Virus record (IMG/VR): IMGVR_UViG_3300020054_000148
Location: 1 to 28,041 of that record
From: a virus
DNA: 28,041 nucleotides
Strand: one strand, 5' to 3'
The notes beneath the pieces are model-generated. The model had not been told where the DNA came from, made no database searches, and was given only the letters and a program-made list of their open reading frames with translations. Shown here one piece after another: positions 12,661 through 19,800 of the stretch; position 1 is the stretch's first letter, and every line of letters starts with the position of its first letter. Made by a program: the position numbers and the translations under genes.

Positions 12661-13223
12661 TGGACAATTTTATTCGTATCTTTGATGATGTAATCCCGCA
12701 AGAATATTGCGATTATCTCATTGAAAGATTTCACCAACACGAAGATAGATGGGTACGACGTAACACCCTTACTTATGATTTCAACGAATTAAATCTTATT
12801 GAGAATCGTGACGTGTTTTCCCAGGAGTTCGAAAAGCTTGGACAACTCTTTGTAGATGCAACAGATCACTACGCAAAGACGTGTGAGCTATTTGATTGGC
12901 AGTGGCCAATGAAGTACGGTCTAGAAGAGATTCGTATGAAACATTACACCGCTGATAAAGGCGAGTTTAAGCCTCACATTGATTCTGGTAACTATCTTAA
13001 CTGTACACGCTTTCTTGTTATGTTCCTGTATCTCAATGATGGTGAAGGTGGTGAAACAGAATTCTTACATCCACATGAAGGTAAGGTAGAACGAAAAGCT
13101 GGACGATTACTTTGTTTTCCTCCGCACTGGACATATCCTCATGCAGGGAAGATGCCAATCGGTAATGACAAATACATTATTGGTTCCTATATGCGTTACG
13201 TATCGCCAGAAGAAAAAATTTAA
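12660..13223 (+). CDS. 2-oxoglutarate/Fe(II)-dependent oxygenase (prolyl-4-hydroxylase-like)
   Basis: The 187-residue product has the double-stranded beta-helix signature of 2OG-Fe(II) oxygenases: H106-x-D108 (KPHIDSGN), distal H161 (YPHAGK), and K171 (KYIIGSYMRY) at the usual 2-oxoglutarate-binding position. These enzymes hydroxylate proteins, nucleic acids or small molecules. Between these is a stretch LYLNDGEGGETEFLHP typical of prolyl-4-hydroxylase-like members. T4-like marine phages often carry one or more such genes. The substrate is unknown. It overlaps the upstream gene by one base and ends the unit before the promoter at 13238. Confidence 0.85.
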   Translation: MDNFIRIFDDVIPQEYCDYLIERFHQHEDRWVRRNTLTYDFNELNLIENRDVFSQEFEKLGQLFVDATDHYAKTCELFDWQWPMKYGLEEIRMKHYTADKGEFKPHIDSGNYLNCTRFLVMFLYLNDGEGGETEFLHPHEGKVERKAGRLLCFPPHWTYPHAGKMPIGNDKYIIGSYMRYVSPEEKI

Positions 13224-13237
13224 AAAAAAGTGATTTA

Positions 13238-13271
13238 GGGGGTTTACTTTTCTATTAAAAAGTATTATATT
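13238..13271 (+). promoter_or_regulatory. T4-early-type promoter
   Basis: GGGGG (13238-13242), TTTACT (13243-13248), 17-base spacer, TATATT (13266-13271). The -35 and -10 are weaker matches than the other copies. It stands upstream of the gene at 13304. Confidence 0.75.
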
Positions 13272-13303
13272 AGTATAGTAACAATAGGAAATGGAGACAC
13301 GTT

Positions 13304-13594
13304 ATGGAAAAGGCACTCGTAGATTACATCAATGCTCAGCGTAAAGAAGCAGAGGAATTTAATAAAATTCCTGGTAACTGGATGGGCATGATGCCCGAAG
13401 CTACCGATGTTGAATATTGGAGCCAACGTGTTCCCTCCGGCACTCTTCGTGAGTTCCAGCGCACAGAGCTGGAAGAATCTGCGTACTATATCACTGCTGA
13501 TCGTACGAGCAAATCGTATGCTCGTTCTTTGGACTTTCGGAATTGGTCCGATCGTGCTATCGAGCGTCATATAGAGAATATATGTCGACAATGA
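13304..13594 (+). CDS. Small phage protein, unknown function
   Basis: The 96-residue protein starts at an ATG preceded by GGAG (about 13292-13295). It is charged and helical at both ends, with GNWMGMMPEATDVEYWSQRV in the middle, followed by a stretch with many Glu, Arg and Ser. The MPE-x5-W pattern and the following TxRxFQRxELEE-type stretch recall a small T4-like phage family of unknown function. It lies under the promoter at 13238 and overlaps the SprT-like gene by ATGA (13591-13594) or more, depending on that gene's start. Confidence 0.75.
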   Translation: MEKALVDYINAQRKEAEEFNKIPGNWMGMMPEATDVEYWSQRVPSGTLREFQRTELEESAYYITADRTSKSYARSLDFRNWSDRAIERHIENICRQ

Positions 13595-14133
13595 TAGTGC
13601 ACTTTATGGGATACCATATATCTAATCGTCAGAAAAGAACTATAGAGAGAGCTACTGAGTTGGCTCTCGAATTTCTGGTGTCTAAGCGATTAGCAAATAC
13701 ATTAGATATACAATACCATATTGTTAAGGACCTATATAGTAAAGAAGGTGTATTCGGTGATTGCTTTACTGAAGATTATGATCGTTCACCAAAGTTCTTT
13801 GACGTGCGGTTATCTTGGACAAAGGCTGCTGATATACACATCGTTGTTTCTACGATATGTCACGAAATGATTCATGTGGCACAATATGCTCAGAGGCGAC
13901 TAAGATATTTGGCACGGTCAAATGTACAGGCTTTTGAAAAAGAACATGTTGATATGAACGAAGTAAAATATTATGAATTGCCATGGGAAAAAGAAGCATA
14001 TGAAAAAGAAGATGAGGTCTATGCATATGTACGTAAACATATGGCAGATAGATATTATATAAACTTACAAGAAGTGGATCAGAAAGTTGCCGAGCTATAC
14101 GCTAAGAAACAAACAGACAAACGAAACGTATAA
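13582..14133 (+). CDS. SprT-like zinc metalloprotein
   Basis: The product has 183 residues from ATG 13582, or 180 from 13591. The central motif HEMIHVAQY is a zinc-protease HExxH with a hydrophobic start (IVVSTICHEMIH), the arrangement in SprT/Spartan-type metallopeptidases and similar phage proteins. The N-terminal half has a basic, helical region. SprT-like domains in cells remove DNA-protein crosslinks, but phage members are uncharacterised, so the activity here is unknown. The start is ambiguous: 13582 has a weak GAG upstream, and 13591 overlaps the previous stop as ATGA. Its 3' end overlaps the next gene by 47 bases. Confidence 0.7.
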   Translation: MSTMIVHFMGYHISNRQKRTIERATELALEFLVSKRLANTLDIQYHIVKDLYSKEGVFGDCFTEDYDRSPKFFDVRLSWTKAADIHIVVSTICHEMIHVAQYAQRRLRYLARSNVQAFEKEHVDMNEVKYYELPWEKEAYEKEDEVYAYVRKHMADRYYINLQEVDQKVAELYAKKQTDKRNV

Positions 14134-14323
14134 CGTTGTTTGTACGTGGGACGAACTCCAGGAAAAGCTGAAAGAACCTAATATTGAAAAGGTTCTTAGT
14201 ACACCAGCATTCGTTTCTGGTGTTTCCGGTGGGCAGGGTAAACGTGTACCAGATGGATTTAAAGATCTTAAACGACGTATTAAAGAAAACTCTGGTAGAG
14301 GAAATACAATAAAAGTTGACTAA
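14087..14323 (+). CDS. Small phage protein with FmdB-like N-terminus, unknown function (TTG start)
   Basis: The 78-residue product starts at a TTG and overlaps the SprT-like gene by 47 bases. It begins PSYTLRNKQTNETYN, a beta-hairpin pattern like the start of small FmdB-type zinc ribbons, but the matching cysteines are absent (only one C, in VVCTWDELQEK). The rest has EKVLSTPAFVSGVSGG, then a basic GFKDLKRRIKENSG. The order of Y-T-x-R-N-K-x-T, a helix, an S-x-PA-x-VSGV turn and a basic helix is familiar to me from T4-like phages. The TTG start gives the protein its expected MPxY beginning, supporting the unusual start. Confidence 0.75.
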   Translation: MPSYTLRNKQTNETYNVVCTWDELQEKLKEPNIEKVLSTPAFVSGVSGGQGKRVPDGFKDLKRRIKENSGRGNTIKVD

Positions 14324-15005
14324 ATCTTATGCACCAAACACCGTAAAGCTGGAGCATCTTCAGCCTTTCGACGCTATTACTGGTAACCAGCAGAAAGCAT
14401 GTGACTACTGGGATAAAGGTTTAAATCTTATCCTTTCAGGTTCAGCAGGAACTGGTAAGACTTTCATTGCTATGAACTTGGCATTAGAAGAAGTCCTTGA
14501 TAGAGAAACCCCATACGATAAATTGATCATCGTGCGCTCGATCGTACCCACGCGCGACATTGGGTATCTTCCTGGTGATGAAGAAGAAAAGAAACAGGTC
14601 TATACATTACCATATGTTGGTATCTGTTCAGAGATCTTTGGCAACGGTGAAGCCTGGACTCGTCTTGTTATGCAAAAGAAAGTTTCATTCGAATCAACAT
14701 CATTCATACGTGGTACTACATTCAATAAGGCTATTATTATGGTTGATGAAATGCAGAACCTTAATTTCCATGAACTTGATTCTGTGGTAACTCGAGTCGG
14801 CAACAATTGTAAATTGATTATGTGTGGTGATTATTATCAGTCAGACTTCAAACGTGAAGATGAAAAGCGTGGGATCATGGACTTTCTAAACATTGTTGAA
14901 TCTTTGCAGCAATTCGAATTAATAGAATTCAGTTGGAAAGATATTGTACGCTCTGACTTTGTCCGTGATTATATTATGACTAAAGAAATGTTAGGGATTA
15001 AATAG
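14316..15005 (+). CDS. phoH: PhoH-like ATPase (TTG start)
   Basis: The 229-residue protein is a phage PhoH-like ATPase. Seen: Walker A GSAGTGKT (42-49), KLIIVRSIVP (69-78), GYLPGDEEEK (83-92), and Walker B IIMVDEMQN (140-148), followed by RVGNNCKLIMCGDYYQSD, which fits sensor and GD motifs of PhoH. PhoH proteins bind and hydrolyse ATP and may act on RNA; their role in phages is unresolved, though they are widespread in marine phages. The TTG at 14316 lies within the previous gene's end. No in-frame ATG occurs early enough to include Walker A. The stop overlaps the amidinotransferase GTG by one base. Confidence 0.9.
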   Translation: MTKSYAPNTVKLEHLQPFDAITGNQQKACDYWDKGLNLILSGSAGTGKTFIAMNLALEEVLDRETPYDKLIIVRSIVPTRDIGYLPGDEEEKKQVYTLPYVGICSEIFGNGEAWTRLVMQKKVSFESTSFIRGTTFNKAIIMVDEMQNLNFHELDSVVTRVGNNCKLIMCGDYYQSDFKREDEKRGIMDFLNIVESLQQFELIEFSWKDIVRSDFVRDYIMTKEMLGIK

Positions 15006-15922
15006 TGATCTATACAACGAATGAATGGGATCCACTAAAAAGGGTAATCCTTGGAACAACAAAAAATATGAACTGGCCCTTTCGAGATAAGGAGTACAGC
15101 GATATACCATTCCCACATGGACCAATTGACAAAAAGATCTTAGAGGAATCTGAGATTGCTTTGGAAGGGTTCCAGTCAGTTTTGGAAGATCTTGGGGTTG
15201 AAGTTCTAAGACCAATCGATCAGGATTATACCAAGCACCATGGCTTTGGTGCTTATTCTACCCGTGATTGTGTATTAGTCGTAGGCAATAAAGTAATCTT
15301 TACCCCAACCCGTTTTAAACAAAGAAGGGTAGAATGGAACGCACTTCGGCCACATATTGATGTGGATATAATTGAACCCCCCATTACTTCAGTACATTCA
15401 GGGGAACCAGATCCTATCTTCTTTGATGCAGCAAATGTTATTCGGTGTAATGATGATCTATTATATCTTGTGTCATCTACAGGTAATATGAAAGGCGCGG
15501 AATGGCTAGAAAGAGTATTACCAGATCATAATATACACCCTATTCAAAACCTTTACAGCGGGGCACATCTCGATTCAACAATTGTTCCTCTACGTGAAGG
15601 TCTTGTTATGTTGAATGCTTTTAGAGCAAATAGAACCTCTATCATCCCAAAGTTTATGAGAAGGTGGGATAAGATCTGGATTCATGATGAAGATATAGTG
15701 GAAATAAAAGAAGACCAGCATCCACATAACCAGTCAACAAAATGGATTATGATGAACGCTCTTAGTATAGATCCAAATACAATTATTCTGAATAGCTATC
15801 AGAAAGCGATCCGGAAAAAACTTGCTCAGTATAATATTGAGGTTGTACCTGTTGATCTGCCCCATACAAGATACCTACAAGGTGGTCCCCATTGTGTCAC
15901 ACTAGATCTATTAAGGACTTAA
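15005..15922 (+). CDS. Glycine/inosamine amidinotransferase-like enzyme
   Basis: The 305-residue product is of the amidinotransferase family, which moves the amidino group of arginine to an amine acceptor. Seen: NEWDPLKRVILG (6-17), typical of the family start; RD (87-88); FFDAAN (139-144); AHLDST (187-192) with H188 and D190; and the catalytic-cysteine motif QGGPHCVTLD with C297, matching Cys407 of human glycine amidinotransferase. The core is thus intact, although the protein is short and ends eight residues after the cysteine. Acceptor is unknown: glycine, ornithine-like or an aminosugar are options. The start is GTG, overlapping the PhoH stop; the next gene starts two bases on. Amidinotransferases are unusual in phages. 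Confidence 0.8.
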   Translation: MIYTTNEWDPLKRVILGTTKNMNWPFRDKEYSDIPFPHGPIDKKILEESEIALEGFQSVLEDLGVEVLRPIDQDYTKHHGFGAYSTRDCVLVVGNKVIFTPTRFKQRRVEWNALRPHIDVDIIEPPITSVHSGEPDPIFFDAANVIRCNDDLLYLVSSTGNMKGAEWLERVLPDHNIHPIQNLYSGAHLDSTIVPLREGLVMLNAFRANRTSIIPKFMRRWDKIWIHDEDIVEIKEDQHPHNQSTKWIMMNALSIDPNTIILNSYQKAIRKKLAQYNIEVVPVDLPHTRYLQGGPHCVTLDLLRT

Positions 15923-15923
15923 T

Positions 15924-16577
15924 ATGGTATACGATCCAAAAGACAATAAGTTATCAAAAGAGCAGATTGGGATTAAATACTTGGCCAGTCACAATCCCAT
16001 TTTTGAGCCGCGACACATTATTAAGAATGAAAATGTACTGAAGTCTATTCAAGATTTTGCGGCACAAAGTGAATATGAAAGTATTCATGCTCCAACAAGA
16101 ACAGGATCTTGGATGGTAAAGAATCCACTTAAGAAATTACCTCAAGCAAAAAGATATCTTACTAGACATGTTTATCCATTCAATGAACCAGTCGGTGCAA
16201 ATTGGATGAAATGGTATGGTGTGGGTCATTACTCAGGATTACATCAAGATCATGACGGTAGATATGCAAAATATGATAAGTCCGGAAGATTATGGTACAT
16301 TACAAGTATTATTATTAAAAGTAACGGTATGGAAGGCGGCCAGCTAATTATTGCTGGCGATTCCTCTTTTAATGATACCGAACGTGCATCAAGGATGATG
16401 GTCTTAGATATTACAGAACCTGGCTGGGGCGCATGCTGGAATATGTTTACCCTACATGGTGTATCACATATTACTGCAGGAGAACGTATTACTCTTATGA
16501 TAGCTAAACGCCATCCAAAGCACCTCAAAGCTGATCTAGAGAAAAAACAAAATTATGAATTAGTTCCGGTTTATTGA
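15924..16577 (+). CDS. 2-oxoglutarate/Fe(II)-dependent oxygenase-like protein
   Basis: The 217-residue product has an HxD pair (H107-Q-D109 in SGLHQDHDG), and a second half with LHGVSHITAGERITLMI, in which H178 and R188 fit the distal iron ligand and the 2-oxoglutarate-binding Arg. Between them is GGQLII, typical of a beta-helix strand. This supports a prolyl-4-hydroxylase-type 2OG oxygenase, but divergent from the one at 12660. It starts two bases after the amidinotransferase, so both belong to one operon. A joint role, such as making or hydroxylating an amidino-bearing product, is speculative. It ends six bases before the next promoter's G-run. Confidence 0.8.
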   Translation: MVYDPKDNKLSKEQIGIKYLASHNPIFEPRHIIKNENVLKSIQDFAAQSEYESIHAPTRTGSWMVKNPLKKLPQAKRYLTRHVYPFNEPVGANWMKWYGVGHYSGLHQDHDGRYAKYDKSGRLWYITSIIIKSNGMEGGQLIIAGDSSFNDTERASRMMVLDITEPGWGACWNMFTLHGVSHITAGERITLMIAKRHPKHLKADLEKKQNYELVPVY

Positions 16578-16582
16578 AACTA

Positions 16583-16616
16583 GGGGGTTTACAATTAATA
16601 TGAAATACGGTATGAT
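16583..16616 (+). promoter_or_regulatory. T4-early-type promoter for the nucleotidase and glycan operon
   Basis: GGGGG (16583-16587), TTTACA (16588-16593), 17-base spacer, TATGAT (16611-16616). It is the last such promoter in the window and appears to drive everything to the right edge. AAGGAG (about 16632-16637) precedes the ATG at 16646. Confidence 0.8.
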
Positions 16617-16645
16617 ACTCATATAATAAAAAAGGAGACTAATAT

Positions 16646-17173
16646 ATGAGTACAATTTTTCTAGATATGGATGGAGTCATCGCAGACTTCTTTTCAGCCC
16701 TTGCACAAAAAGAAGGTGTTGATCATTGGAAATCAATTTCAGATAAAGAAGTTGCTATATCCAAACTACGTAACACAGACTTCTTTTACCGTATCCCACT
16801 CTTCCCTACTTCAGATAAATTAGTGGATCATGTTAAAATGGTAGCCTGGCAGAATGAAATGGAATGGGGTATCTGTTCCTCACCTCTTACTGGAGACCAT
16901 AATAACTCAGCCTACTGGAAACGTCGTTGGCTAGAAAATGTAGGCTTTGTTCCTAAAACTGAAAACATGATTTTCACTGGTAACAAACATAAGTATGTCT
17001 TTAGCCCAATCGATGGTAAACCAAATATTCTCATCGATGATAAACCAGAAAATATCAAACGATGGAATGATGCTGGTGGTATCGGTATTCGCTACCAAGC
17101 AAATGAAGATGATCTTCAAGAATACCTATTTGTAGAACTGGAGAAAGCAATTGAGCAAACTGGGAATCGGTGA
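16646..17173 (+). CDS. HAD-type 5'(3')-deoxyribonucleotidase-like phosphatase
   Basis: The 175-residue product has the HAD motifs in order: FLDMDGVIADF (5-15) with nucleophile D7 and acid D9, the second motif in ICSSPL (76-81), and the last motif ILIDDKPENI (128-137) with D131 and D132. DxDGVxADF and the IDDxPENI ending are typical of the 5'(3')-deoxyribonucleotidase family, which dephosphorylates deoxyribonucleoside monophosphates. In a phage this could tune nucleotide pools together with NrdAB. It stands alone in its style at the head of the glycan operon, directly under the promoter. It overlaps the next gene by 23 bases. Confidence 0.8.
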   Translation: MSTIFLDMDGVIADFFSALAQKEGVDHWKSISDKEVAISKLRNTDFFYRIPLFPTSDKLVDHVKMVAWQNEMEWGICSSPLTGDHNNSAYWKRRWLENVGFVPKTENMIFTGNKHKYVFSPIDGKPNILIDDKPENIKRWNDAGGIGIRYQANEDDLQEYLFVELEKAIEQTGNR

Positions 17174-17423
17174 AGTCTGTAACCTTCGTTATGAGTTCGA
17201 AGAGATTGTATCTTGTGGTGCATTCAAAATGCAGGATTATGAAAGTGATATAGATAATCTATACGACTTTGTAGAAACAGGACACGTAAACAATCGTTTT
17301 CGTGAAGGATACGATCGAGCAAAAGAAATTGCAGAAACTTTAGTACAATATTATGAGTCACCAGAACTACATAAGGCGCGATCTAACAGTCGAAAAGTTC
17401 AAAAGAGCTTGGAAGCCTACTAA
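17151..17423 (+). CDS. Small protein, unknown function (TTG start)
   Basis: The 90-residue product starts at a TTG preceded by GGAG (17140-17143), seven bases away, a strong site that decides the start. It is mildly acidic and helical (YEFEEIVSCG, DIDNLYDFVETG, FREGYDRAKEIAETLV) with a Ser/Arg/Lys-rich tail. It overlaps both neighbours, the nucleotidase by 23 bases and the next gene by 71 bases. No known domain or catalytic motif is seen. Confidence 0.7.
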   Translation: MSKLGIGEVCNLRYEFEEIVSCGAFKMQDYESDIDNLYDFVETGHVNNRFREGYDRAKEIAETLVQYYESPELHKARSNSRKVQKSLEAY

Positions 17424-18246
17424 CCTTTCAAAGACTACTATTGACTTTAAATGTACCCCTGGGGTCGGTGACTTCATGTACATTCTTTCTGTTGCTTATA
17501 TGAGGTCGTTTGTGTTACAGAAGACCGTGACACTGAATCTACATTGGTATCATGACAAGGATTATCTGTTCCACTTTGAAGATCCAGAAACTATCCTCGA
17601 GCGTTTCGAATATGTGAATAATTTCTATTTAAAAAATAATACTGATGTGGTAATCAATCACCTCTTTAATGCAAATGATAGTTCATTATACACTAAAAGA
17701 TATTATGGTTTCAAGAAAGGTTGGGGACAGGAAAAGCCAGATCCTAGGTTTATCGGTCTTAAATATAACAGTTGGGAGTTTCGACCTAGTGTGCTAGAAA
17801 CAAATCCTAACAAGATTGTAGTTTGGACACAACTACAGAATGCTCAGACCCCACGTGGCTTTAAACAACCATTTGAGAGACATGGATGGGAAGAAGCACA
17901 GAGACGTATAGAAGCTCACGGATATGACATTACAGAAATCTCATATAGAACACCAATCCGTGAAGTAATGTACCATATAGCTACATGTAGAGCAACAGTA
18001 TCCTATGAAGGTATGTGGCACTATATAGCAAAGAATTATCATAAACCTATGATTGTTGTGTCAGCTGACTTGATAACAGAACTTCATACACCAAATGCTT
18101 TATCTTTTGCAAAACAAAAACCTACAGAGTATGACTGGTTTGACTATCACTGGTTTGATAACTTCGATTCCCATTTGGAGGAAGCGACAGCGCTTGCCCA
18201 CAGGGGCGAACGACTTATTAGAAAATTACATAAGAAGGTAGACTAA
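17353..18246 (+). CDS. Putative GT-B-type glycosyltransferase
   Basis: The 297-residue protein begins with a basic leader, then CTPGVGDFMYILSVAYMRS (about 34-52), an N-terminal glycine-rich loop as in GT9/heptosyltransferase-type enzymes. The C-terminal half has KIVVWTQLQNAQTP, a Rossmann strand, then EISYRTPIREVMYHIATCRATVSYEGMWHYIAK, reading as the donor-binding region where heptosyltransferases have xxDxxxxH-type motifs. The overall layout fits a two-domain GT-B fold, but no diagnostic residue makes this firm. It overlaps the previous gene by 71 bases and the radical SAM gene by one. The target sugar is unknown. Confidence 0.55.
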   Translation: MSHQNYIRRDLTVEKFKRAWKPTNLSKTTIDFKCTPGVGDFMYILSVAYMRSFVLQKTVTLNLHWYHDKDYLFHFEDPETILERFEYVNNFYLKNNTDVVINHLFNANDSSLYTKRYYGFKKGWGQEKPDPRFIGLKYNSWEFRPSVLETNPNKIVVWTQLQNAQTPRGFKQPFERHGWEEAQRRIEAHGYDITEISYRTPIREVMYHIATCRATVSYEGMWHYIAKNYHKPMIVVSADLITELHTPNALSFAKQKPTEYDWFDYHWFDNFDSHLEEATALAHRGERLIRKLHKKVD

Positions 18247-19205
18247 TGGAAATAGATCGTGCAGTAATTGAAATTAATGGTGGATGTAACTACACTTGCC
18301 AGATGTGCCCACAGACTAATCCAGACGGATCTACTGGAGCACGTGGTAAGAACTGGCTTAAGAAAATGTCTCTTGACGAGTTCGAAGATGCTGTTGCACA
18401 ATGTACTGAAGCAGGATTACGTGTAGTAAATCTTGAAGGATCTGGTGAACCAACACTCAACAGCAACCTACCAGAATACATTGCAATCGTGAAGAGGTAT
18501 GGTGCAAAAGCATTCTGCTTCTCTAACGGGTTCCGTATGCGTGATCAGTTTATGCGTGACTGTGTAGATGCTGGATTAGATTTCTTCCGTTTCTCTATCA
18601 TTGGATATAATCATATTGAATATAATAAGTGGATGAACAGTAATAACTTTCAATTTGTTCTTAACAATCTAAAATCTATGCAGGAATATGTTACCGAATC
18701 TGGATCAGACTGTGTTGTAGCTACCTATCATTTGATCCTTGATAATAACAATATTGATAATGAAGTAAAAATGTATCGCAATATTGTTGACTGGGCTGGT
18801 GTAAAAACTGAGATCTGGAAGATGCATAACTGGAGTGGGGTATATGAACCAGAATATGGAAGAGAAGGCGCAATCAAAACATGCGGACGTCCATTCAGCC
18901 CGGACGTTGTCATTCGAGCAGGCGGTCTTGGGGGTGAGCGAGGAGCAGTTGCACCTTGTTGCCAAGTACTTGGAAGAGACGATGAAGCAGTCCTTGGTCA
19001 CCTCAGTGAAGAAAGCCTTAGAGACATATGGTACGGGGAGAGGTACGAATCTCTGCGAGATGGCCACCGTACAGGTAACTACCCAGATTACTGTAAAGGA
19101 TGCGACTTCTTGATTGATGATCCAGAAGTCTTAGTCTATACAAATCACGAACGTGATCTCTACAAGATGCACGGGACGGAATTTGATCTGAATGATTATC
19201 GATAA
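18246..19205 (+). CDS. Radical SAM enzyme with SPASM-like C-terminal cysteines
   Basis: The 319-residue protein has the CxxxCxxC cluster motif at C14, C18 and C21 (GGCNYTCQMCPQ), which binds the 4Fe-4S cluster that cleaves SAM. It is followed by NLEGSGEPTLNSNL, the GEP motif that binds SAM, and further strands. The C-terminal part has TCGRPF, PCCQV and YCKGCDF, spaced as in SPASM domains that hold extra Fe-S clusters. SPASM enzymes often modify peptides or proteins, but some act on sugars or other small molecules. No precursor peptide is seen nearby. It is flanked by glycosyltransferases, so the substrate may be a sugar or glycosylated peptide. The start overlaps the upstream stop as TAATG. 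Confidence 0.85.
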   Translation: MEIDRAVIEINGGCNYTCQMCPQTNPDGSTGARGKNWLKKMSLDEFEDAVAQCTEAGLRVVNLEGSGEPTLNSNLPEYIAIVKRYGAKAFCFSNGFRMRDQFMRDCVDAGLDFFRFSIIGYNHIEYNKWMNSNNFQFVLNNLKSMQEYVTESGSDCVVATYHLILDNNNIDNEVKMYRNIVDWAGVKTEIWKMHNWSGVYEPEYGREGAIKTCGRPFSPDVVIRAGGLGGERGAVAPCCQVLGRDDEAVLGHLSEESLRDIWYGERYESLRDGHRTGNYPDYCKGCDFLIDDPEVLVYTNHERDLYKMHGTEFDLNDYR

Positions 19206-19800
19206 AGACATACAAATATATCAGATAGTTATCAGCGGTAATTCTGTTTCTGAATACTATGCAGAAAAAAGTGTTTACAGTTTTCAGCAATTGGGATATA
19301 ATAATATTCAAAGAGTGGAAGCTACTACACCTGATAATTATTCAAGTATGTGGCCACCAGCATTTTTACCGTTCAAACGATCGAGAGAGTATAATGCTAA
19401 AAGATCAAGAGACTGGTTACCAGAAGAACAGGCTATCTGGTATTCCCACTATACATGCTGGGAACGAGTAGATCAGCCATCACTTATTATCGAACATGAT
19501 TGTATGCTCTATAAAGAAATACCTGATCACTTATCCAAAAGAAATCTGTGGAGCTTTGGTATGACAGAAGATGGAAGAAACTTAGCTGCTCTTGGATACT
19601 ATATTAAACCTTCCGCAGCTAAAAGACTTAGAAGTATACAATCTATTTCCGCACCCGTGGACGCATGGATACATCGGCTGCAACCATGGTATGAGTATGG
19701 AAGACTTTCTAAAAATTATATAGATAAAAATGTATGCGCAAAACATTACATTAATGAAGAGGTTGGCACAAGTAAACCAACCGTTGGAGCAACACTATGA
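19192..19800 (+). CDS. GT25-like glycosyltransferase
   Basis: The 202-residue protein follows the GT25/LPS-glycosyltransferase pattern: an N-terminal strand IYQIVISG, a family-like VEATTP (42-47), a His-rich SHYTCW (85-90), and then SLIIEHDCML (97-106), where GT25 enzymes have an acidic metal/nucleotide-sugar motif. The end has GYYIKPSAAKRLR, matching the A/G-Y-xIKPSxAxxL pattern of the family. It overlaps the radical SAM gene by 14 bases. Likely transfers a hexose to a glycan acceptor; donor and acceptor are unknown. Three more GT25-like genes follow in this operon. Confidence 0.75.
   Translation: MIIDKDIQIYQIVISGNSVSEYYAEKSVYSFQQLGYNNIQRVEATTPDNYSSMWPPAFLPFKRSREYNAKRSRDWLPEEQAIWYSHYTCWERVDQPSLIIEHDCMLYKEIPDHLSKRNLWSFGMTEDGRNLAALGYYIKPSAAKRLRSIQSISAPVDAWIHRLQPWYEYGRLSKNYIDKNVCAKHYINEEVGTSKPTVGATL

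Noticed and set aside
13543-13582. ATG at 13543 as start of the SprT-like gene
   Set aside because: It would extend the protein into the preceding gene by 52 bases with an odd Cys/Arg/Tyr-rich leader. The ATGs at 13582 and 13591 fit better.
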